This document shows, piece by piece, positions 9,002 through 17,469 of a stretch of 35,828 bases of DNA. A model generated the notes under the pieces. It saw only the letters and a program-made list of their open reading frames with translations, had not been told where the DNA came from and did no database searches. The translations under genes and the position numbers were made by a program. The stretch lies in NCBI GenBank assembly GCA_023228645.1, contig JALOAT010000042.1, forward strand, positions 1 through 35,828, written 5' to 3'. Numbering within the stretch: position 1 is the first letter of the stretch; every line of letters begins with the position of its first letter. This DNA is from Gammaproteobacteria bacterium (GTDB taxonomy: Bacteria > Pseudomonadota > Gammaproteobacteria > Thiohalomonadales > Thiohalomonadaceae).

Positions 9002-11512
9002 TCAGTTCCTCGGCTTGGCGCGCGCCGTGGGCACGGCGCTCCACGGGTCGTCGGGCCAGGGGTGCTTGGGATAGCGTCCCTTCAGTTCCTTTTTCACCTC
9101 CGCGTAGGTGCGCTCCCAGAAGCCCTTCAGGTCCTGCGTGACCTGGATGGGGCGCTGCGCCGGCGAGAGCAGGTGCAGCGTGACGGGCACCTTGCCGAAG
9201 GCCACGCGGGGCGTGTCGGCCTGGCCGAACATCTCCTGCAGTTTCACCGCCAGCACGGGCGATTCACCCACCTTGTACGTGAGACGTTTGCGTGAACCGC
9301 TGGGCACGGCGATGTGCGTGGGCGCGCCCTCCTCCAGGCGCTTCTGCATGGCCCAATCCAGACGCGCGAGCAGGATGTCATACAGGTTCAGGCGCACGAG
9401 GTGTTCAAGACGCGTCAGGCCATCGAGGTACGGTGCAAGCCAGTCCTCCAAGGTCCCGAGCAGCGCCGCTTCGGAAAGGTCAGGCCAGCCTTCCTCGGGC
9501 AACCAGTGACGAAGGGATTCCACACGCGCCACGAGTTCGCGTGCGGTATCTGACCAAGGCAGTACGCTGAGGCCGCGACTGCGCACCGCATCGAGCAAGG
9601 CCGCGGTGATGGCGCCCGGCGGCGGCGTGGCCAGCGGCTTGCTCTCCAGCACCAGGGCGCCGAGCCGCTCCTCGCGCGTGGCCGTCACGCCGTCGCGGCG
9701 CTCGTCGAAACGAACCACTTCACGGCTCTCGATGCGGTGCTGGAAATGGCTGCGCAGCTGCGCCAGGGTGATCTCCGCGGCCAGTCGCACGCGGCTGTCG
9801 TCGCCCCGACCATCCAGCACCGCCGCCACCAGCCAGGGCGTCTTGGCGAGATGGGAGCCCTGCGGCAGGCGCGCGCCGCGGCCGTTGGCCAGCAGCAGGC
9901 GTTCGCCGTCGCTTCGTAATTGCGCAATGCGATCGGGATAGGCAAAGGCCAGCAGCACGCCGAGGGTGGCGTCATCGTCGTCCGCGTCTTTTGCGTCGAG
10001 CAAGCGGCGGTATTGTTCGGCGGCGCGGTTCACACTGGCGCAGGCGTTGGGGTCCGCATCCAGGCGGCGTGCACCATCGCGGCCGCCGCGGCGGAAGGCA
10101 CGCAGCGCATCCAGGCGCAGGGAGAGGTCCGCGTCGCGCGCGGGGCCGCGGAACACGTCGCGCTCCGAGAGCAGCGCCGCCACATCGCAGGCAAGCGCGG
10201 CCAGGCCCAGGCGCCGACCCTCACGCAGCAGATGGCCGAGGCGCGGATGCACCGGCCATTCGGCGATCTCGCGCCCGGCGGCGGTGATGCGGCCGTGCCC
10301 GTCCAGTATGTCCAACTCTTTCAGGAGGTCGCGCGCCTGGGCGAGGGCCGCGTGCGGCGGCGGGTCCAGCCAGACCAGGCCGTCCGCATCGGCGCCCCAT
10401 AGCGCCAATTCCAGCGCCAGCGGCGCCAGGTCCGCCTCGGCGATCTCCGCTGCGGCGAAGGGCACCAGGCCGCGCTGGGTGTTCTCGCCCCACAGGCGAT
10501 AGCACACACCGGGCCCGAGGCGCCCCGCGCGGCCGGCGCGCTGGTCGGCGCTGGCGCGTGCAATGCGCACCCGATCGAGGCGCGTGAGCGCGGTGTTGGG
10601 GTCGAAACGCGGCACGCGCGCGAAACCGCTGTCGATGACCACGGCCACGCCTTCGATGGTCAGGCTGGTCTCGGCGATGTTGGTGGCGAGCACCACTTTG
10701 CGCCGGCCCTGCCGGTCCGGCGCGATGGCGCGCTGCTGCGCGTCCATGGGCATGTCGCCGTACAGCGTATGGACCTGCACCTCGTGCGGCAGGTCGGTGA
10801 GCAGATCGCGGGTGCGTTGTATCTCGCCGGCGCCCGGCAGAAACGCCAGGATGTCGCCGCGCGTCTCCGCCAGGGCGCGGGTCACCGCGGCGCGCATGAT
10901 CTCGGGCAGCGGGCCTTCCGGGTCGCGCGCCAGATAGCGCACGTCCACCGGATGACTGCGGCCTTCGCTGGTGATCACCGGGGCGTCGAGCAGCCTCGCC
11001 ACCGGGCCGCCGTCCAGGGTGGCCGACATCACCAGCAGTTTCAGGTCTTCGCGCAGGCCGCGCTGGGCGTCCACGCACAGGGCCAGGGCCAGGTCGCTGT
11101 GCAAATGACGTTCGTGGAATTCGTCGAAGATCACCAGGCCCACGCCGGACAGTTCCGGGTCGCGCTGGAGGCGGCGCGTGAGTATGCCTTCGGTGACCAC
11201 CTCGATACGCGTCGCCGCGCTCACGCGGTTCTCGAACCGGATGCGATAGCCGACCGTCCCCCCGACCTTCTCGCCCAGCTCCGCGGCCAGGCGCTCAGCG
11301 GCGGCGCGAGTCGCCAGCCGGCGAGGTTCCAGCATGACGATCCTGCGCCCCTGGAGCCACGGCGCATCCAGCAAAGCCAGCGGCACGCGCGTGGTCTTGC
11401 CCGCGCCGGGCGGCGCCTGCAACACCAGATTCGCGTTGCGCGCCAGCGTCCCGGTGATATCCGCCAGGACCGCATCGATGGGCAGCGCGTGGGTTTTCCA
11501 GTTCAGCATCAT
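9002..11512 (-). CDS. hrpB: ATP-dependent RNA helicase HrpB
   Basis: This 836-residue protein is a DEAH-family helicase of the HrpB type and close to the usual family length. Walker A is PPGAGKTT (K39). Motif II is DEFH at 130-133, motif III is SAT at 163-165, and the motif VI region reads QRAGRAGR near residue 335. The C-terminal third matches the HrpB-specific extension. HrpB is a cytoplasmic helicase whose physiological substrate is not well defined. The gene stands alone, with REP repeats downstream and a composite intergenic element (11524-11717) upstream separating it from bioA. The ATG at 11512 is followed directly by a second ATG, and neither has a strong ribosome-binding site. Confidence 0.96.
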   Translation of the reverse strand: MMLNWKTHALPIDAVLADITGTLARNANLVLQAPPGAGKTTRVPLALLDAPWLQGRRIVMLEPRRLATRAAAERLAAELGEKVGGTVGYRIRFENRVSAATRIEVVTEGILTRRLQRDPELSGVGLVIFDEFHERHLHSDLALALCVDAQRGLREDLKLLVMSATLDGGPVARLLDAPVITSEGRSHPVDVRYLARDPEGPLPEIMRAAVTRALAETRGDILAFLPGAGEIQRTRDLLTDLPHEVQVHTLYGDMPMDAQQRAIAPDRQGRRKVVLATNIAETSLTIEGVAVVIDSGFARVPRFDPNTALTRLDRVRIARASADQRAGRAGRLGPGVCYRLWGENTQRGLVPFAAAEIAEADLAPLALELALWGADADGLVWLDPPPHAALAQARDLLKELDILDGHGRITAAGREIAEWPVHPRLGHLLREGRRLGLAALACDVAALLSERDVFRGPARDADLSLRLDALRAFRRGGRDGARRLDADPNACASVNRAAEQYRRLLDAKDADDDDATLGVLLAFAYPDRIAQLRSDGERLLLANGRGARLPQGSHLAKTPWLVAAVLDGRGDDSRVRLAAEITLAQLRSHFQHRIESREVVRFDERRDGVTATREERLGALVLESKPLATPPPGAITAALLDAVRSRGLSVLPWSDTARELVARVESLRHWLPEEGWPDLSEAALLGTLEDWLAPYLDGLTRLEHLVRLNLYDILLARLDWAMQKRLEEGAPTHIAVPSGSRKRLTYKVGESPVLAVKLQEMFGQADTPRVAFGKVPVTLHLLSPAQRPIQVTQDLKGFWERTYAEVKKELKGRYPKHPWPDDPWSAVPTARAKPRN

Positions 11513-11523
11513 CTTGTCTTGAA

Positions 11524-11717
11524 GAAAAAAGCATTAACCACGGGGAACACGGGGGAAGATCAAGATATTCTCGTGCACCTGTTAGCAGTAGTAGGTCACG
11601 TTGGCGCGCCAGCACCTGCGTGACATTGCGGGAGTGTCAGGTAGCGCTACGCGCAACCTGACCTACATCGTGAACAAGTCGCTGCGCACATCCGTCCCCG
11701 TGGCTAACAGCTTTTTT
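11524..11717. repeat. Composite intergenic element A, variant core
   Basis: The left arm at 11524-11557 reads AAAAGCATTAACCACGGGG followed by one 9-mer unit. The right arm at 11693-11717 is a decayed inverted copy (CCCCGTGGCTAACAGC). The core differs from elements B-E: it carries GTAGGTCA...TGACCTAC inverted repeats and a strong hairpin, GTCAGGTAGCGC-TAC-GCGCAACCTGAC, around 11635-11664. It lies between hrpB and bioA; the bioA stop begins two bases past the right arm. Confidence 0.75.
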
Positions 11718-11718
11718 C

Positions 11719-13071
11719 CTAACCCGCCGTGGCCAAATTGATGCCCTCTTCCATGACCTGCACAAGAAAACGAATCTGCTCCTCGGTGATGACATACGGC
11801 GGCATGAGATAGCTGACGTTGCCGAGCGGCCGCAGCAATGCCCCCCGCGCAAGTGCGTGCTGATAGATCCGCAGGCCATGCCGCTCTTGCCATGGATACG
11901 GTTCCCGTGTCGCCTTGTCCTTGACCAGCTCCACCGCGAGGATCATGCCGCGCTGGCGCACCTCGGCCACGTGGGGATGGTCCGCGAGGTGCGCGGTGGC
12001 CTCGCCCATCACCCGCGCCAGTTCGCGGTTGCGCGCGATCACGTCGTCCTGCGCGAAGATATCCAGGGTGGCGAGCGCCGCGGTGCAGGCGAGCGCGTTG
12101 CCGGTGTAGCTGTGCGAGTGCAGGAAGGCGGCGCCGATGTTCTCGTAATCGCAGTAGAAGGCCTGGTATACCTGGCCGGTGGTGAGCACCACGGACAGCG
12201 GCAGGTAGCCGCCGGTGAGGCCCTTGGAAAGGCACATAAAGTCGGGTGTGATGCCCACCTGCTCGCAGGCGAACATCGTGCCGGTGCGGCCGAAGCCCAC
12301 GGCGATCTCGTCGGCGATGAGATGGACCTGATGGCGGTCGCAGGCCTCGCGCAGCAGGCGCAGGTAGACGGGATCGTACATGCGCATGTAGCCGGCGCAC
12401 TGCACCAGCGGCTCGACGATGACGGCGCAGGCTTCATGCGCATGTCGCGCCAGCGCCGCTTCCATGTGAACGAACATGCGCTCGCTGTAGGCGGCGCAGG
12501 ATTCGCCCGCTTCGCGCTGAAAGCAGTCCGGCGAGGGCACGGCGATGCTTTCCAGGAGCAGCGGCTGGTAGGTCTCCTTGTACAGACCCACGTCGCCCAC
12601 CGCGAGCGCGCCCAGGGTCTCGCCATGGTAGCTGTTGGTGAGGGTGATGAAGCGGGTCTTGCCTGCCTCGCCGCGGTTGCGCCAATAGTGGAAGCTCATC
12701 TTGAGCGCCACTTCGATGGCGGAGGAACCGTTGTCGGCATAGAAGCAGCGGCTGAGGCCAGCCGGCGCCAGCTGTACGAGGCGCTCGGAAAGTTGCACTA
12801 CGGGCTCGTGGGTGAAGCCGGCGAGGATCACGTGCTCCAGTTGATCCAGCTGTGCCTTGACGGCGTTGTTGATGCGCGGGTTGGCGTGGCCGAACAGATT
12901 GACCCACCAGGAGCTGATGGCGTCGAGGTAGCGCTTGCCCTCGAAGTCCTCCAGCCATACGCCCTCGCCGCGCCGGATGGGAATGAGCGGCAGCCGCTCG
13001 TGGTCCTTCATCTGGGTGCAGGGATGCCAGAGCACCGCCAGGTCGCGGCGCATCCAGTCCGCGTTGTTCAT
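11719..13071 (-). CDS. bioA: Adenosylmethionine-8-amino-7-oxononanoate aminotransferase
   Basis: BioA is the PLP-dependent class III aminotransferase that makes 7,8-diaminopelargonic acid from KAPA in biotin synthesis, using S-adenosylmethionine as amino donor. The 450-residue product starts MNNADWMRRDLAVLWHPCTQ; the WHPCTQ motif is a BioA hallmark. Other marks are ISSWWVNLFGHANP, the cofactor-site DEIAVGFGRTG, and LSKGLTGG with the Schiff-base lysine at K283. Longer readings upstream were rejected because the ATG at 13071 overlaps the ubiA stop as ATGA, implying coupled translation after ubiA. No other biotin gene is in the window. The gene ends at composite element A. Confidence 0.97.
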   Translation of the reverse strand: MNNADWMRRDLAVLWHPCTQMKDHERLPLIPIRRGEGVWLEDFEGKRYLDAISSWWVNLFGHANPRINNAVKAQLDQLEHVILAGFTHEPVVQLSERLVQLAPAGLSRCFYADNGSSAIEVALKMSFHYWRNRGEAGKTRFITLTNSYHGETLGALAVGDVGLYKETYQPLLLESIAVPSPDCFQREAGESCAAYSERMFVHMEAALARHAHEACAVIVEPLVQCAGYMRMYDPVYLRLLREACDRHQVHLIADEIAVGFGRTGTMFACEQVGITPDFMCLSKGLTGGYLPLSVVLTTGQVYQAFYCDYENIGAAFLHSHSYTGNALACTAALATLDIFAQDDVIARNRELARVMGEATAHLADHPHVAEVRQRGMILAVELVKDKATREPYPWQERHGLRIYQHALARGALLRPLGNVSYLMPPYVITEEQIRFLVQVMEEGINLATAG

Positions 13072-13934
13072 AGCAGGTAATCGAGGACGATGCCCACGAA
13101 GATGGACGCGCCCACGTAGTGATTGTGCAAAAATGCCTGGAAACAGCGCATGGGCTCGCGCTTGCGGATCATCCACTGTTCATAGGCACTGAGCACCGCC
13201 GCCACGGCGAGACCGGCGAAGTAGAACGCGCCCATGCCCAGGTCGTTACCGGCGATGGCGAGAAGCAGCAGGAACAGCAGCTGCAAAACGCCAATGATGA
13301 GCCGGTCGAAGCGGCCGAACAGGATGGCCGAGGATTTCACGCCGATCTTCAGGTCGTCTTCCCGATCGGCCATGGCATACATGGTGTCGTACACCAGCGA
13401 CCACATGACGTTGGCGAAGAACATCACCCAGGCCGGGCCGGGCACCTCGTTGGTCAGGGCAGCAAAGCCCATGGGAATGCCCCAGCCGAAGGCCATGCCC
13501 AGATAAGCCTGGGGCAGATAGGTGTAGCGCTTGGTGAAGGGATAGCTGAACGCCAGGAACAGGCCAAGGACGGAAAGCTGGATGGTAAGCGGGTTCAGGA
13601 ACAACACCAGTCCGAAGGCCGCCAGCGACAGCACCACGAACACCATCACCGCCTCGCGCGGCGTCACGTGACCGGCGGCGATGGGGCGGTCCTTGGTGCG
13701 CCAAACGTGGCCGTCGATATCCCGGTCGGCGTAGTCGTTGATGGCGCAGCCGGCCGAGCGCATGAGCACCGTGCCGACCATGAAAATGGCGAAGACCGCC
13801 AGGTCCGGGCGGCCCTCCCCGGCAATCCACAGCGCCCACAGGGTCGGCCAGAGCACCAAGTAGATGCCGATAGGCCGATGCAGGCGCGCCAGGCGCGCGT
13901 AATGGCCGAGACGTTCGAGTACGAGGGAGGACAT
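13068..13934 (-). CDS. ubiA: 4-hydroxybenzoate octaprenyltransferase
   Basis: UbiA is an integral membrane prenyltransferase that attaches the polyprenyl tail to 4-hydroxybenzoate in ubiquinone synthesis. The product is 288 residues, the usual family length, with about eight to nine hydrophobic helices. The first Asp-rich motif NDYADRDID lies at 66-74 and the second, containing DREDDLKIGVKS, near 190-205; both bind Mg-diphosphate. Start choice: the ATG at 13934 (MSSLVLERLGHYARL) fits the family; an in-frame GTG 24 bases upstream would add only eight residues. Its stop overlaps the bioA start. The upstream side is the intergenic element at 13985-14240. Chorismate lyase (ubiC) is not adjacent. 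Confidence 0.96.
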   Translation of the reverse strand: MSSLVLERLGHYARLARLHRPIGIYLVLWPTLWALWIAGEGRPDLAVFAIFMVGTVLMRSAGCAINDYADRDIDGHVWRTKDRPIAAGHVTPREAVMVFVVLSLAAFGLVLFLNPLTIQLSVLGLFLAFSYPFTKRYTYLPQAYLGMAFGWGIPMGFAALTNEVPGPAWVMFFANVMWSLVYDTMYAMADREDDLKIGVKSSAILFGRFDRLIIGVLQLLFLLLLAIAGNDLGMGAFYFAGLAVAAVLSAYEQWMIRKREPMRCFQAFLHNHYVGASIFVGIVLDYLL

Positions 13935-13984
13935 GGCGGGCAATCTTAGCAAAACCACAGCCCGCAGCGGTGTACCTGGACAAA

Positions 13985-14240
13985 GTCCGCAAGTGCGATA
14001 AAGGCAAAAGCATTAACCACGGGGGACACGGGGAACACGGGGAACACGGGGAACACGGGGAAATCGATTTTTTCTACAGAAGCGGCTTTATACCCAAAGG
14101 GTGCTCGGACCGCGATAGCGCAGGATACGACGAAATCGCGGCCTGGCCACTCCTACAGGTAGGGGCAACCCCTCTTGGCTTCCCCCGTGTTCCCCGTGTC
14201 CCCGGTGGTTAAGCTTTTCTCTTCTGAGTTATCTGCGGAC
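13985..14240. repeat. Composite intergenic element B (full length, 256 bp)
   Basis: The element is bounded by GTCCGC (13985-13990) and the inverted GCGGAC (14235-14240). Left side: ATAAAGGCAAAAGCATTAACCAC, then CGGGGG and four tandem ACACGGGGA 9-mers. The core has GTAG/CTAC-bounded REP-like palindromes (AAGCGGC...CCGCGATAG, ATCGCGGCC...CTCCTACAG). Right side: TTCCCCCGTGTTCCCCGTG, a GTGGTTAAGC arm, then TTTTCTCTTCTG. The two outer ends differ, here called X on the left and Y on the right. It fills the space between ubiA and the recO-pdxJ-acpS module, and its right end overlaps the end of the small reading frame at 14229-14303. Confidence 0.85.
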
Positions 14241-14303
14241 GTTCAGGGCGAGGACCACGACGGCGACCACGATGGCGAGGATGGCCAGTTCGAACAGCAC
14301 CAC
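14229..14303 (-). CDS. Candidate 24-residue single-span membrane peptide
   Basis: Directly after acpS, with 1 base between the acpS TGA and its GTG, is a short frame reading VVLFELAILAIVVAVV followed by VLALNVRR and TAA. It would be one hydrophobic helix with a positively charged C-terminus, the shape of many bacterial small membrane proteins. An AAGGA ribosome-binding site lies 9 bases before the GTG, inside the end of acpS. The final residues and stop lie in the GTCCGC end of composite element B. I recognise no family. It could be real or a chance hydrophobic frame; conservation in relatives would decide. Confidence 0.4.
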   Translation of the reverse strand: MVLFELAILAIVVAVVVLALNVRR

Positions 14304-14304
14304 G

Positions 14305-14691
14305 TCAGGGTGTCCTTTTCAGCAGGGTGACGAAGGCAATGGCCGTGTCGTGTTCGTCGGCCAGGCTGAGGTGGCACTCCCCTGCCCCGAGTTCCGCAAG
14401 CAGCTCCGCGGCGCGGCCCGTGAACACCAGGTAGGGGCGGCCCTTGGGTTCGTGGGCCACGGCGATGTGGCGCAGGGAAAGCCCGTCGCGAAAGCCGGTA
14501 CCCATGGCCTTGACCACGGCCTCCTTGGCGGCGAAGCGCTTCGCCAGGAACGCGGCAGGTTTTCCCGCGCCGTGAAATTCCGCCATTTCCTCCGGCGCCA
14601 GCAGGCGTTCGGCAAAGCGCTCGCCGTGGCGGGCCAGGCTCGCCTCCATGCGCGCAATGCGCACGATGTCGGTGCCGATGCCGAGGATCAC
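14305..14691 (-). CDS. acpS: Holo-[acyl-carrier-protein] synthase
   Basis: AcpS transfers 4'-phosphopantetheine from CoA to the serine of apo-ACP, activating fatty-acid synthesis. The product is 128 residues, the normal length. The two metal-binding motifs are present: GIGTDIV with D8 and KRFAAKEA with E57. The start is a GTG at 14691 that overlaps the pdxJ stop as GTGA, the usual pdxJ-acpS coupling in gammaproteobacteria. The sequence at its 3' end also carries the AAGGA that may serve the small reading frame at 14229-14303. Confidence 0.97.
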   Translation of the reverse strand: MILGIGTDIVRIARMEASLARHGERFAERLLAPEEMAEFHGAGKPAAFLAKRFAAKEAVVKAMGTGFRDGLSLRHIAVAHEPKGRPYLVFTGRAAELLAELGAGECHLSLADEHDTAIAFVTLLKRTP

Positions 14692-15431
14692 CGGCTGCGC
14701 GCCTCCACCATGAGGCGCTTCATTTCGCGCACGGCCTCCTGCAACCCGGTGAACAGGGCGCGCGCGATGATGGCATGGCCGATGTTGAGCTCGCGGATCT
14801 CCGGGATGGCCGCGATGGGCGCGGTGTTGTGGTAGTTGAGGCCGTGACCGGCATTCACGTACAAGCCTGCCCCGTGGGCAACGCGCACCGCATCGCGGAT
14901 ACGCGCCAGTTCTGCCGCCTTTTGCTCGCGCGCTTCCAGGTCGGCGTAATGGCCGGTGTGGAATTCAATCACCGGCGCGCCGCAGGCCACGGCCGCCTCG
15001 ATCTGGCGCGGGTCCGGATCGATGAACAGCGAGACGCGCACGCCGGCGGCAGCCAGGCGCGTGCAGGCCTCCTTCACGCGCGGGATCTGCCCCGCCACGT
15101 CCAGGCCGCCCTCGGTGGTGAGTTCCTGGCGGCGCTCGGGCACCAGGCAGCAGTCATGGGGGCGGATGCGCTCGGCGATGGCGATCATCTCATCGGTGAC
15201 GGCCATTTCCAGATTCATGCGCGTCTGCAGGATGCCGCGCAGCATTTCCACGTCGCGGTCCTGGATGTGCCGGCGGTCCTCGCGCAGGTGCAGGGTGATG
15301 GCGTCGGCGCCGACCTGCTCCGCGTCAATGGCGGCCTGCACCGGATCGGGATAGCGGGTACCGCGTGCCTGGCGCAGGGTCGCCACGTGATCGATGTTCA
15401 CGCCGAGTTCGATGGGAAAGAGATCGCTCAC
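14688..15431 (-). CDS. pdxJ: Pyridoxine 5'-phosphate synthase
   Basis: PdxJ condenses 1-deoxyxylulose 5-phosphate with 3-amino-2-oxopropyl phosphate to give pyridoxine 5'-phosphate, the ring-closing step of DXP-dependent vitamin B6 synthesis. The 247-residue TIM-barrel protein shows GVNIDHVATLRQARG (10-24), the phosphate/active-site HLREDRRHI (48-56), EFHTGHYA and NAGHGLNY (193-200). The start is GTG at 15431, overlapping the recO stop as GTGA. The order recO-pdxJ-acpS is the classical gammaproteobacterial arrangement. Confidence 0.97.
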   Translation of the reverse strand: MSDLFPIELGVNIDHVATLRQARGTRYPDPVQAAIDAEQVGADAITLHLREDRRHIQDRDVEMLRGILQTRMNLEMAVTDEMIAIAERIRPHDCCLVPERRQELTTEGGLDVAGQIPRVKEACTRLAAAGVRVSLFIDPDPRQIEAAVACGAPVIEFHTGHYADLEAREQKAAELARIRDAVRVAHGAGLYVNAGHGLNYHNTAPIAAIPEIRELNIGHAIIARALFTGLQEAVREMKRLMVEARSR

Positions 15432-16159
15432 GGTTGTTCTTCCTCGTTGTCTTTAAGGCCGAGAGCACTCGCATACAAGGCACGGCTCTCCAGCGGCCGC
15501 GCGCCCAGGTAGAGCCTGAGCACGCGGCGCAAAAGTTTCTTCACTTCGCGGCGGACCTGTACATCGGCCGGCCCATGGCCGCCCAGCGCCAACAGGGCGC
15601 GCCCGGAAATGGCATGCACCGTCGGCACCTCACCGCAGCGAATGGCGCCGATTTCCGCCCGGTAATCATAGAGCGCGTCGACCGCGATGGGCTCGCCTTC
15701 CGCATCCACCTGCAGGCCAAGGCCATAGCCCAGTTCGGTCAACAGGTCCCGCTCGAACAGGCGCAGTGCCCATTCTTCGTCGCCCGACAGGGCGGCGAGG
15801 GTTTCGCCATAGCGTGCGAACAGGGCCGGGTGCGGATCTTCCCTTTCGGTGAGGCGCAGTAGCAACTCATTGAGATAGAAACCGCTGTAGAGGGCGCGCC
15901 CGGACAGCACCGGCACGGGGCCGCTGGGCTCCGCGTCGACGAGGTTGCGCAACTCGCCGCGCCCGCTCCAGGACAGCAGCAACGGCCGGAAAGGCTGTAT
16001 CACCCCCTGAAGCCGGCCCTTGCCCCGCCGCACGCCCTTGGCGATCAGGCCCACCCGCCCGTGCTCCGCCGTGAAGGCCTCCACCAGCAGGCTGGTCTCC
16101 CGATACGGCCGCCGGTGCAGCACATAGGCGGGCTGTAGTGCGATTCGTTCGCCGGTCAT
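15428..16159 (-). CDS. recO: DNA repair protein RecO
   Basis: RecO is a mediator of the RecFOR recombination pathway: it binds ssDNA and SSB and helps load RecA at gaps. The product is 243 residues, typical for the family. Residues about 8-80 form the N-terminal OB fold (LQPAYVLHRRPYRETS, AKGVRRGKGRL). The remainder is the helical domain with YLNELLLRL and LLTELGYGLGL. Only one cysteine lies in the region where some RecO proteins bind zinc, so a zinc finger is unlikely. The ATG at 16159 lies almost directly beside the left arm of composite element C, which separates it from era. Confidence 0.95.
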   Translation of the reverse strand: MTGERIALQPAYVLHRRPYRETSLLVEAFTAEHGRVGLIAKGVRRGKGRLQGVIQPFRPLLLSWSGRGELRNLVDAEPSGPVPVLSGRALYSGFYLNELLLRLTEREDPHPALFARYGETLAALSGDEEWALRLFERDLLTELGYGLGLQVDAEGEPIAVDALYDYRAEIGAIRCGEVPTVHAISGRALLALGGHGPADVQVRREVKKLLRRVLRLYLGARPLESRALYASALGLKDNEEEQP

Positions 16160-16162
16160 GGG

Positions 16163-16330
16163 AAAAAAGCCTTAACCACGGGGAACACGGGGGACACGGG
16201 GAATTCCAGGCATGTCATCGGAGAAGGGTGTGCAGGCGCGAGGTTTTACCACCTGACAGGAATCGCGGCCTAAGGCCGCTCCTACAGTAATTCAATTTCC
16301 CCGTGTCCCCCGTGTTAGCGCTTTTCTCTT
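16163..16330. repeat. Composite intergenic element C
   Basis: The left arm reads AAAAAAGCCTTAACCACGGGG with two following 9-mer units. The core includes ATCGCGGCCTAAGGCCGCTC and CTACAG, a clean REP palindrome at about 16263-16286. The right arm is TTCCCCGTGTCCCCCGTGTTA, ending in the Y-type GCTTTTCTCTT. The outer GTCCGC boxes are missing on both sides, where the element abuts the recO start and the era stop codon. Confidence 0.8.
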
Positions 16331-17223
16331 CAGTCATCCGAATAGCCGAGGCTGCGCAGGGCGCGTTCGTCGTCGGACCAGCCTTCCTTGACCTTGACCC
16401 ACAGGCGCAGGAAGACGCGGTACTGGAAGAGCTTTTCCATGTCTTCGCGGGCCTGCTGGCCGACCAGCTTGAGGCCGGCACCGCCCTTGCCGATGACGAT
16501 TTTCTTCTGGCCATCGCGCTCGACCCAGATCACGGCGGCAATGTCGTAGACACCGCCTTCCTCCTTGAATTGTTCGATCTCCACGGTGAGGGCATAGGGC
16601 AGTTCCTCGCCCAGGTTGCGCATGAGTTTTTCACGCACGATCTCCGCGGCCAGGAAACGTTGGCTGCGATCGGTGAGCTGATCCTGCTCGAAAATGGCCT
16701 CGCCCTGGGGCAAGTAACGGGGCACCTGTTTGCGCAAAGACGGCAGGTTGCTGTCCTTGAGCGCCGACACGGGCACCACCTCGGCGAACTCGCGCTTCTT
16801 CGCCAGCTCCGCAAGCAGCGGCAGCAGCGTGGTCTTGTCGGGGAACTTGTCGACCTTATTCACCACCAGGATCACCGGCACGGTCACCTCGGCCAGGCGC
16901 GTCAGCACCATCTCGTCCTCGGCGGTCCAGCGCCCCGCCTCAATGACGAACAGCACCAGGTCCACGCCCTCCAGTGAGCCCGCCGCGGCGCGGTTCATGT
17001 AGCGGTTCATGGCCTTTTTCGCGCCCAGGTGCAGGCCCGGCGTATCCACGTAGACGGCCTGGTATCCGTCACCGCTGTCGATGCCCAGCACGCGATGGCG
17101 CGTGGTCTGCGGCTTGGCGGAGGTGATGCTGATTTTCTGGCCGATGAGATGATTCATCAGCGTGGACTTGCCCACATTGGGCCGCCCCACGATGGCCACG
17201 TATCCAGCACGAAAATCGGTCAT
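16330..17223 (-). CDS. era: GTPase Era, 16S rRNA-binding
   Basis: Era is an essential GTPase that binds the 3' end of 16S rRNA during 30S subunit maturation. The 297-residue product has G1 GRPNVGKS (13-20), G3 DTPG (60-63), G4 NKVD (122-125), G5-like SAL, and a C-terminal KH domain with VIGKGG (G245-G248). All catalytic elements are intact. In many gammaproteobacteria rnc, era and recO overlap. Here composite elements D and C sit on both sides and break that coupling, so era may depend on read-through or its own promoter. Confidence 0.98.
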   Translation of the reverse strand: MTDFRAGYVAIVGRPNVGKSTLMNHLIGQKISITSAKPQTTRHRVLGIDSGDGYQAVYVDTPGLHLGAKKAMNRYMNRAAAGSLEGVDLVLFVIEAGRWTAEDEMVLTRLAEVTVPVILVVNKVDKFPDKTTLLPLLAELAKKREFAEVVPVSALKDSNLPSLRKQVPRYLPQGEAIFEQDQLTDRSQRFLAAEIVREKLMRNLGEELPYALTVEIEQFKEEGGVYDIAAVIWVERDGQKKIVIGKGGAGLKLVGQQAREDMEKLFQYRVFLRLWVKVKEGWSDDERALRSLGYSDD

Positions 17224-17242
17224 TCAAGTACCTGCTAGAAAG

Positions 17243-17469
17243 GTCCGCGCATCAATGCAGCGGAAAGACAGAAGAGAAAAGCCTAACCACGGGGGACACG
17301 GGGGATATTCATCAACGGTTACCGCTACCTGCAGGAGTGGCTTCAAGCCGCGTTGTCGTCGGATACCGCGCATCGCGGCCTGAGCCCGCTCCTACAGAAA
17401 CAATCGATTTCCCCGTGTTCCCCGTGGTTAATGCTTTTTGCCTTTATGGCTGCTTGCGTTCATGCGGAC
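17243..17469. repeat. Composite intergenic element D (full length, 227 bp)
   Basis: Bounded by GTCCGC (17243-17248) and GCGGAC (17464-17469). The left end is the Y type (GACAGAAGAGAAAAGCC, then TAACCACGGGGG and a 9-mer). The right end is the X type (CCCCGTGGTTAATGC, TTTTTGCCTTTAT). The core runs CATCAACGGTTACCGCTACC, AAGCCGCGTTGTCGTCGG, ATCGCGGCC, CTCCTACAG, AATCGATTTCCCC. This is the reverse complement of the core order in element E although the outer ends have the same orientation. The right end contains the last eight codons of rnc. Confidence 0.85.

Noticed and set aside
11857..13080. 407-codon plus-strand frame opposite bioA
   Set aside because: The bioA frame has all catalytic motifs; the opposite frame is a codon-bias shadow.
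14010..14070. CRISPR array or tandem satellite at the 9-mer arms
   Set aside because: The units are 9 bases with no spacers and always sit in inverted arms; there are no cas genes.
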